A DNA stretch of 64,000 nt. It comes from Ulvibacterium marinum (GTDB taxonomy: Bacteria > Bacteroidota > Bacteroidia > Flavobacteriales > Flavobacteriaceae). The DNA lies in NCBI RefSeq assembly GCF_003626755.1, contig NZ_RBCJ01000001.1, positions 1,116,001-1,180,000 of the forward strand. Direction: 5' to 3'. The stretch's first letter is position 1. The number at the start of each line of letters is the position of its first letter. The notes beneath the pieces are model-generated. The model had not been told where the DNA came from, did not search any database, and was given only the letters and a program-made list of their open reading frames with translations. Positions 59,560-64,000 of this stretch are shown piece by piece. The position numbers and the translations under genes are program-made.

Positions 59560-59988
59560 ATGAGACGAATAGTATGTTTTATTTTGATTGTTTTTCTTGC
59601 CTCATGTGGCGAACAGTTGATGGAAAAACCAAAAGATTTGATTCCAAAGGATCAAATGGTTGCCATCCTTAAGGATTTAGCGGTCATAAATGCAGCCAAG
59701 AACACGAATGTATCCATTCTGAAGAAACACAATATTGAACCTACGGAATATATCTTCAAGAAATACAACATAGATAGTGCACGGTTTGTTAAAAGCGATA
59801 CCTATTATGCCTCCCTTCCCTCGGAATACGAAGCCATTTATAAAGAAGTAGAAGCAAATCTGGAAAAAGAAAAGAAAGTGCTTCAAGAGGCCAATAAAAT
59901 CAGTGATAGTTTAAAGGCCATTGAAATGGAAAAAAGGAGGGCTTTAAAGAAAAAAGAATCAAAAAAGGTCAAGGATTCTCTTCCTTAA
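59560..59988 (+). CDS. DUF4296 lipoprotein
   Basis: A 142-residue lipoprotein. The start MRRIVCFILIVFLASCGEQ includes a lipobox Cys at about residue 16. The DUF4296 domain includes KPKDLIPKDQMVAILKDLAVINAAKNT (in parts), then KYNIDSARFVKSDTYYASLP. The C terminus is lysine/glutamate-rich and helical. An in-frame TTG 12 bases earlier is rejected because the ATG is one base after the dihydroorotase stop. Function unknown. The tail overlaps the convergent epimerase gene by 20 bases. Confidence 0.85.
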   Translation: MRRIVCFILIVFLASCGEQLMEKPKDLIPKDQMVAILKDLAVINAAKNTNVSILKKHNIEPTEYIFKKYNIDSARFVKSDTYYASLPSEYEAIYKEVEANLEKEKKVLQEANKISDSLKAIEMEKRRALKKKESKKVKDSLP

Positions 59989-60976
59989 ACTTTGCACAGC
60001 AAAATTTAATGGTATCGTCAAGAGGTTCAAAATTGAGATTTAATTGGATTTTTATTTTTTCACTGCTATACAATTCACGATGTTTTAGGGACTGAATAGC
60101 GTTTCTTGTAATTCGTCTTCCTTGGCCCGTAAATAGGTTTTTAAGCCAATCAAACCATCTCCCTATCTCCAATTGCCATGGTTTCAATTCTTTTTTCGGT
60201 TTCCGTCTTCCCAGGGCCTCTGTCATTTGCTGCAGAATTTCCTTGAAAGTCAAATTTTTGGCTACCGCAATGAATCTTTCGTCACTTATCTCGGAGTTCA
60301 TCAGGGTTACCATGATATGTATTACATCATGAATGGAAATAAAACCGGTACCTCCCGGAGGGTAATATTTATATCCCTTATTTGCCGTGGTAAATAGATC
60401 TCCGGTACCGTTGTCCCAAAAACCAGGTCCTATAATTACGCCGGGATTCAGGATTACAACGGGCAGACCTTCTTGGGAACCTCTCCAAACCTCCATTTCT
60501 GCCTGGTATTTGGTAAGGGCATAGACATTGACCTCCTGTTCGGACCATTCGTTTTCCTCGGTTGCCATGGCCCCTTCAGGACTTTTTCCTATAGTCCCTA
60601 TCGTACTTACATAGCACAGCTTCTTAATTCCTTTTTCAATACACAGGTTGACAATATTGGCGGTACCTTTTGTATTTGTTTTGTACAATCTTTTATAATC
60701 GCCCGGGTCAAAAGATATCAATGCCGCCACATGGTATACATATGCTACATCCTTAAACGCTGTTTCCAAAGCAGGAATATCATTAAGGTCGGCCTCTATC
60801 CATTTTATTTGTTGAAAGAGGTTATCGGCGTTTTCGGTGTAATAGGTAAAGACTTTTTTAACACTTTGAAGATTACTGTTTGGCCTGCGGATTGCTTTGA
60901 TCGGGATATTTTTCTGCAACAAGTGAAGCAGCAAGTGCGCCCCTACCATTCCAGTACCTCCCGTTACCAAGACCAT
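59969..60976 (-). CDS. NAD-dependent epimerase/dehydratase family protein
   Basis: A 335-residue extended SDR protein. The cofactor loop is VTGGTGMVGAHLL (residues 4-16). The Tyr/Lys pair is in VYALTKYQAEME (Y-x-x-x-K). HVAALISFDP and CYVSTIGTIG are typical of the dihydroflavonol reductase/3-beta-hydroxysteroid-like branch. It may act on nucleotide sugars or a small ketone. The promoter box ends four bases before the ATG, which predicts a leaderless message. It overlaps the DUF4296 gene at its 3' end. Confidence 0.9.
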   Translation of the reverse strand: MVLVTGGTGMVGAHLLLHLLQKNIPIKAIRRPNSNLQSVKKVFTYYTENADNLFQQIKWIEADLNDIPALETAFKDVAYVYHVAALISFDPGDYKRLYKTNTKGTANIVNLCIEKGIKKLCYVSTIGTIGKSPEGAMATEENEWSEQEVNVYALTKYQAEMEVWRGSQEGLPVVILNPGVIIGPGFWDNGTGDLFTTANKGYKYYPPGGTGFISIHDVIHIMVTLMNSEISDERFIAVAKNLTFKEILQQMTEALGRRKPKKELKPWQLEIGRWFDWLKNLFTGQGRRITRNAIQSLKHRELYSSEKIKIQLNLNFEPLDDTIKFCCAKFKEENP

Positions 60977-60980
60977 GGCC

Positions 60981-60988
60981 CAAAGTTA
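60981..60988 (-). promoter_or_regulatory. -7 promoter box directly before the epimerase start codon
   Basis: The minus strand reads TAACTTTG, then GGCC, then the ATG. With four bases between box and start codon there is almost no room for a leader or ribosome-binding site. Confidence 0.5.
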
Positions 60989-61047
60989 CATATTTGGCAT
61001 GGATTAATTTGGCTTTATCAAAAATCCGAAACCATTGGATTTCCTTT

Positions 61048-61055
61048 TATATTTG
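61048..61055 (+). promoter_or_regulatory. -7 promoter box of tyrS
   Basis: TATATTTG matches TAnnTTTG 25 bases before the ATG. Confidence 0.55.
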
Positions 61056-61080
61056 CAGCGAATTGTAAAAGATAGTTAAC

Positions 61081-62376
61081 ATGGTTACCAACTTTGTGTC
61101 GGAATTGGAATGGCGGGGAATGCTGCACGATGTTATGCCCGATACGGAAGAACATCTGCTAGGTGGAATGCAATCTGCTTATGTAGGGATAGATCCTACT
61201 GCAGATTCGTTGCACATAGGTCATTTGGTCGGTGTAATGATGTTAAGACACTTTCAATTGGCAGGTCATAAACCTTATGCGCTGGTAGGTGGAGCAACCG
61301 GAATGATAGGGGATCCCTCTGGAAAGTCTGCCGAGCGAAACTTGTTGGACGAGGCCACATTGCGTCTTAATGAGGAAGCCTTAAAAGCACAATTATCACG
61401 ATTTCTTGATTTTGATAGTGAGTCCGACAATGCGGCTGTATTGGTCAATAATTACGATTGGATGAAGGATTTTTCATTTTTGGATTTCATCCGTGATGTA
61501 GGCAAGCATATTACAGTAAACTATATGATGGCTAAAGATTCCGTAAAAAAAAGACTTTCAGCGGAATCCAATGAGGGGATGTCCTTCACAGAGTTCACCT
61601 ATCAATTGGTACAAGGCTATGATTTTTTGTACCTCTATCAAAATCACAATTGTACACTTCAAATGGGCGGAAGTGACCAGTGGGGCAACATTACTACCGG
61701 AACGGAGCTTATACGTAGAATAGCGAGTGGAAAGGGTTATGCCCTTACCTGCCCTCTAATAACCAAGGCGGATGGCACTAAATTTGGGAAGACCGAGGGA
61801 GGCAATATATGGTTGGATGCCCATAGGACCTCACCTTATAAATTCTACCAATATTGGTTGAACACTTCCGATGAGGATGCGGAAAAATACATTAAGATCT
61901 TTACTTTTCTTTCCAAAACGGATATTAAAGGTTTGATTGATGAACACCGTGAGGCACCCCATTTAAGGATAGTACAGCGGCGTTTGGCCGAAGAGATAAC
62001 GACCATGGTGCACTCCCAGGAAGACTTGGATAATGCCATAAAGGCCAGTCAGATTCTTTTTGGGAAATCCACTTCACAAGACTTGAAACAACTTGATGAG
62101 AAGACCTTTTTAGATGTTTTTGAAGGAGTTCCCCAATCCCTTATTTCCAAAGAAGATTTGGAAAATGGATTGGATATGATCGGGGCACTTTCCGCCAAAA
62201 CTAGTTTTTTGGGTTCCAATAGCGAAGCCAGAAGGGAACTAAAACAGAATTCCATTTCCGTAAACAAAGAAAAGGTCAAGGAAGATTACCTGATAAACAC
62301 GTCTGACCTAATCAATGAAAAATTTATCCTATTGCAAAGGGGAAAGAAGAATTATTTTGTTCTGGTGGTAGAGTAG
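61081..62376 (+). CDS. tyrS: Tyrosyl-tRNA synthetase
   Basis: A 431-residue class I synthetase charging tRNA-Tyr. H45-I-G-H48 ([10 protein letters not shown]) and the KMSKS-like KFGKT (234-238, in [14 protein letters not shown]) flank the active site. The tyrosine-binding loop has [13 protein letters not shown]-like [11 protein letters not shown], and [14 protein letters not shown] follows. The C-terminal S4-like RNA-binding domain includes [12 protein letters not shown]. Full length. A single -7 box precedes it, and a small lipoprotein gene follows after 69 bases. Confidence 0.97.
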   Translation: MVTNFVSELEWRGMLHDVMPDTEEHLLGGMQSAYVGIDPTADSLHIGHLVGVMMLRHFQLAGHKPYALVGGATGMIGDPSGKSAERNLLDEATLRLNEEALKAQLSRFLDFDSESDNAAVLVNNYDWMKDFSFLDFIRDVGKHITVNYMMAKDSVKKRLSAESNEGMSFTEFTYQLVQGYDFLYLYQNHNCTLQMGGSDQWGNITTGTELIRRIASGKGYALTCPLITKADGTKFGKTEGGNIWLDAHRTSPYKFYQYWLNTSDEDAEKYIKIFTFLSKTDIKGLIDEHREAPHLRIVQRRLAEEITTMVHSQEDLDNAIKASQILFGKSTSQDLKQLDEKTFLDVFEGVPQSLISKEDLENGLDMIGALSAKTSFLGSNSEARRELKQNSISVNKEKVKEDYLINTSDLINEKFILLQRGKKNYFVLVVE

Positions 62377-62445
62377 ATTCCTTTTTAGAAAAAGCAACTC
62401 TTTTCGGTTTTGGTATCTTAGTTATTACAGATAATACGGATTGAA

Positions 62446-62799
62446 ATGAAATCGGTTGGACATGTATTATCCCTTTTTTTGCTTTTGGGATTTTTTATTT
62501 CGTGTGATGAGGATAATTGTTGTGCGAATCCCCTTGTAGGCAGATTTGTCCATGAAATTCCCGATTGTTCCAATCAGCAAACCTGTATAGAGTTTGTTCA
62601 TTTCCTCGACGTCTCCAGAGCTAACATACGTTTTGACGGTGGGGATACGGCGTATCGATTCAATTACAGGGTGGAAGACGGTGAAGTTTTTTTGGAGCAA
62701 GAACCTACTTCAAGCTTTGCGCTTCACTTTCATTTTAGGATTATCGATTCACAAACCTTGCAGCGTAGCGATAATGGGGATTTATGGAAAAGATCATGA
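62446..62799 (+). CDS. Hypothetical lipoprotein
   Basis: A 117-residue predicted lipoprotein: MKSVGHVLSLFLLLGFFISCDED has a lipobox with Cys at residue 20. The mature part has two more clustered Cys (NCCANPLVG), then QTCIEF, and a beta-rich C-terminal half ending SDNGDLWKRS. The Cys pattern suggests a disulfide or metal site. No family is recognised. It lies downstream of tyrS on the same strand, 69 bases away, and is convergent with the LuxE-like gene. Confidence 0.6.
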   Translation: MKSVGHVLSLFLLLGFFISCDEDNCCANPLVGRFVHEIPDCSNQQTCIEFVHFLDVSRANIRFDGGDTAYRFNYRVEDGEVFLEQEPTSSFALHFHFRIIDSQTLQRSDNGDLWKRS

Positions 62800-62810
62800 T
62801 AAACTATGAT

Positions 62811-63791
62811 TTACAGCACCATCAAATTACATCCCCTGATATCCGAATGATCAAAGCGGCCCAGAACTTCAAAACTTCCATTGGAATGCCGCTTTCCCAA
62901 ATCTTGGGTGGCAATAAAGGAACAGGAATATATATTGGCCAGGTCTATGATGTTTATTCCTCCGGTCTTCCCATCCATTTGCGGTGATAGCGGATCCTCG
63001 GGATCTCGAATCAAGACTTTCATCCATGGCGGGGTTTTAAAAAGGCTATTCCCTTGGGAATAGGCTTGGGACAATAGCTCCGTCATTCCGTACTCGGAAT
63101 GGATATGGCTTACACCAAAACCCTTTTTAAGGATACTGTGCAACGCTTTACGGATCACTTCCTTTCTCCTACCTTTCATCCCCCCGGTTTCCATAATAAT
63201 GGTGTTTTTTAAAGAAAATGTATGTCTTTCCACCAAATCCATTAAGGCAAAAGAAACGCCTAGCAGTAGAGTTTGGCTTCCCAGGGCATCAAGGCGTACC
63301 AACTTTTTTTGTAGGCCGTTCATATCATTTAGATAAAACCCGCTATCCGGGTGATGGCTTTGTTCAATAAGGTCTTTGGCCATATAAATTAATGAGGAGC
63401 CTTCTCTTTCCAAATAGGATGGAAGTAATGCCAAAATGCAATATTTGGTAATATCCCCATAAAAATGTCCAAAAGCGGTCCGGTAGCTTTTGGTGTATAG
63501 TGAAGCATCGATAATATGGTGCCTACTGGTTCGGGTATCCGTAGTTCCACTACTGGTAAATGTGATTTGGGGATTCTTTCTTGAAGCGACAACTTTTTTG
63601 GTCCTGAAAAACTCGATGGGCATAAAAGGTATTTCTTCCATACTTTCCAGTTGATCCGGAGTTTTTTCCAAATAATCACAGAAGTCATGGTAAACGGGAT
63701 TGTTGTTGTACTGAAAATTGAATATTTGCCATGTGAGGTGTTCAAACTCCAATTTTGACTTTATTCCGAATATTTTATTGGTATCTATCAT
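62811..63791 (-). CDS. LuxE-like acyl-protein synthetase family protein
   Basis: A 326-residue protein of the adenylate-forming LuxE (acyl-protein synthetase) family. The nucleotide loop is TFTSSGTTDTRTSRHH, followed by the A5-like HSEYGMTELLSQAYSQG. Lux-type enzymes activate fatty acids and pass them to a protein Cys. The luxC, luxD and luciferase genes are absent, so it probably activates an acyl group for another pathway. The ATG at 63791 (MIDTNKIFGIK) is chosen: the longer frame starts inside a terminator, and a promoter box lies at 63807. Confidence 0.8.
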   Translation of the reverse strand: MIDTNKIFGIKSKLEFEHLTWQIFNFQYNNNPVYHDFCDYLEKTPDQLESMEEIPFMPIEFFRTKKVVASRKNPQITFTSSGTTDTRTSRHHIIDASLYTKSYRTAFGHFYGDITKYCILALLPSYLEREGSSLIYMAKDLIEQSHHPDSGFYLNDMNGLQKKLVRLDALGSQTLLLGVSFALMDLVERHTFSLKNTIIMETGGMKGRRKEVIRKALHSILKKGFGVSHIHSEYGMTELLSQAYSQGNSLFKTPPWMKVLIRDPEDPLSPQMDGKTGGINIIDLANIYSCSFIATQDLGKRHSNGSFEVLGRFDHSDIRGCNLMVL

Positions 63792-63806
63792 GGGCTCTTG
63801 TAGGAG

Positions 63807-63814
63807 CAAAGGTA
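63807..63814 (-). promoter_or_regulatory. -7 promoter box of the LuxE-like gene
   Basis: The minus strand reads TACCTTTG, an exact TAnnTTTG match, 16 bases before the chosen ATG. It lies inside the longer alternative frame and therefore argues against that start. Confidence 0.55.
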
Positions 63815-63833
63815 AGGGGATAAGGCTAAAGCA

Positions 63834-63868
63834 TAAAAAAAGGGACCCGATCATGGGTCCCTTTTTTT
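63834..63868. terminator. Bidirectional-looking terminator
   Basis: AAAAAAGGGACCC and GGGTCCCTTTTTTT flank a six-base loop, with A-runs left and T-runs right. It ends the minus-strand gene entering from the right edge. Confidence 0.85.
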
Positions 63869-63885
63869 CTTATTTTCAATATCGA

Positions 63886-64000
63886 TTATTTCACGACAAG
63901 CTTTCTTGTCATGGTCTTATTATTTTCGGTAACCTGTAACACGTACACCCCGGATACCAATTTGGAAATATTAAGGGCGTTGGATCGAATTCTATCCGTT
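63886..64000 (-). CDS. C-terminal end of a T9SS-secreted protein (partial)
   Basis: Only the last 37 residues and the stop are in the window. They read ...ALNISKLVSGVYVLQV, then TENNKTMTRKLVVK, a type A type IX secretion sorting tail (L-x-S-G-V-Y-x-L-x-V ... K-L-V-V-K). Such proteins cross the outer membrane through the T9SS and are usually anchored or released at the surface. The catalytic part lies beyond the window. This is direct evidence for a T9SS in the organism. Confidence 0.8.
   Translation of the reverse strand, partial: TDRIRSNALNISKLVSGVYVLQVTENNKTMTRKLVVK

Noticed and set aside
63792-63854. Longer start for the LuxE-like protein with a hydrophobic N terminus
   Set aside because: The hydrophobic stretch is encoded by the promoter and terminator region; a -7 box lies inside it. 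A signal peptide would also not fit an ATP-using cytoplasmic enzyme.

Overview
The window comes from a marine-type flavobacterium (Bacteroidota, Flavobacteriaceae-like). The evidence is consistent: the Bacteroidota -7 promoter box TAnnTTTG lies upstream of many genes, TonB-dependent receptors carry flavobacterial features, several families are typical of this group (DUF4271, DUF4296, DUF3098, DUF3127, DUF4301, DUF2490), and a type IX secretion (T9SS) sorting tail is cut by the right edge. Gene density is high, with many 1-50 bp overlaps and several tail-to-tail overlaps. I see no tRNA, rRNA, CRISPR array, insertion sequence or prophage. Most of the window is core chromosome.

Layout. 1-6.6 kb: end of rplU, rpmA, an SDR enzyme and a TonB receptor opposite a LytS/LytR-type two-component pair, then a SYLF protein. 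6.7-11.8 kb: ahcY, then a co-directional run of a phosphopantetheinyl transferase, a thiamine-binding protein, a PnuC/PnuT transporter, a NadR-like kinase and a DUF4301 protein. 11.9-17.3 kb: two tandem small exported paralogues, a sigma-54 response regulator and a convergent hybrid kinase. 17.4-20.9 kb: a TPP riboswitch controlling a TonB receptor, then a Gfo/Idh/MocA oxidoreductase. 21-30 kb: a Rieske-like lipoprotein, greA, a HIT protein, an orphan kinase, flavin reductase plus membrane methyltransferase, DUF3127, a short-chain fatty acid transporter, aat, tag and others. 30-33.9 kb: an SbtA-type bicarbonate permease, icd and a LysR regulator.

34.1-41.2 kb is the most accessory-looking part and the best candidate for an undescribed system. 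A TetR-type regulator, an ABC exporter with almost every nucleotide-binding motif altered, an HlyD-type adaptor and a TolC-type channel form one operon. On both sides lie small proteins that share one domain (two exported, one not). A 17-bp palindrome lies on the regulator's own promoter, is repeated upstream of the downstream small gene, and has a weaker variant at the divergent promoter. I infer one regulon.

41.3-64 kb: a thioredoxin-like protein; an ftsX-DUF3098-uppP-truB-TonB-like envelope operon; leuS behind a strong palindrome; a SemiSWEET; a zinc peptidase; an Lrp regulator with a saccharopine dehydrogenase-family gene; pckA; a hemD-like/DUF4271/GT39 block; a GT2-dihydroorotase-DUF4296 operon; an epimerase; tyrS; and a LuxE-like acyl-protein synthetase.

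Links between regions. Thiamine (or precursor) uptake may join the TPP-controlled receptor at 17.7 kb to the PnuC/PnuT operon at 8.8 kb. The SbtA permease, icd and LysR suggest coupling of bicarbonate supply to the TCA cycle. Function calls rest on reading motifs by eye; no database search was possible.
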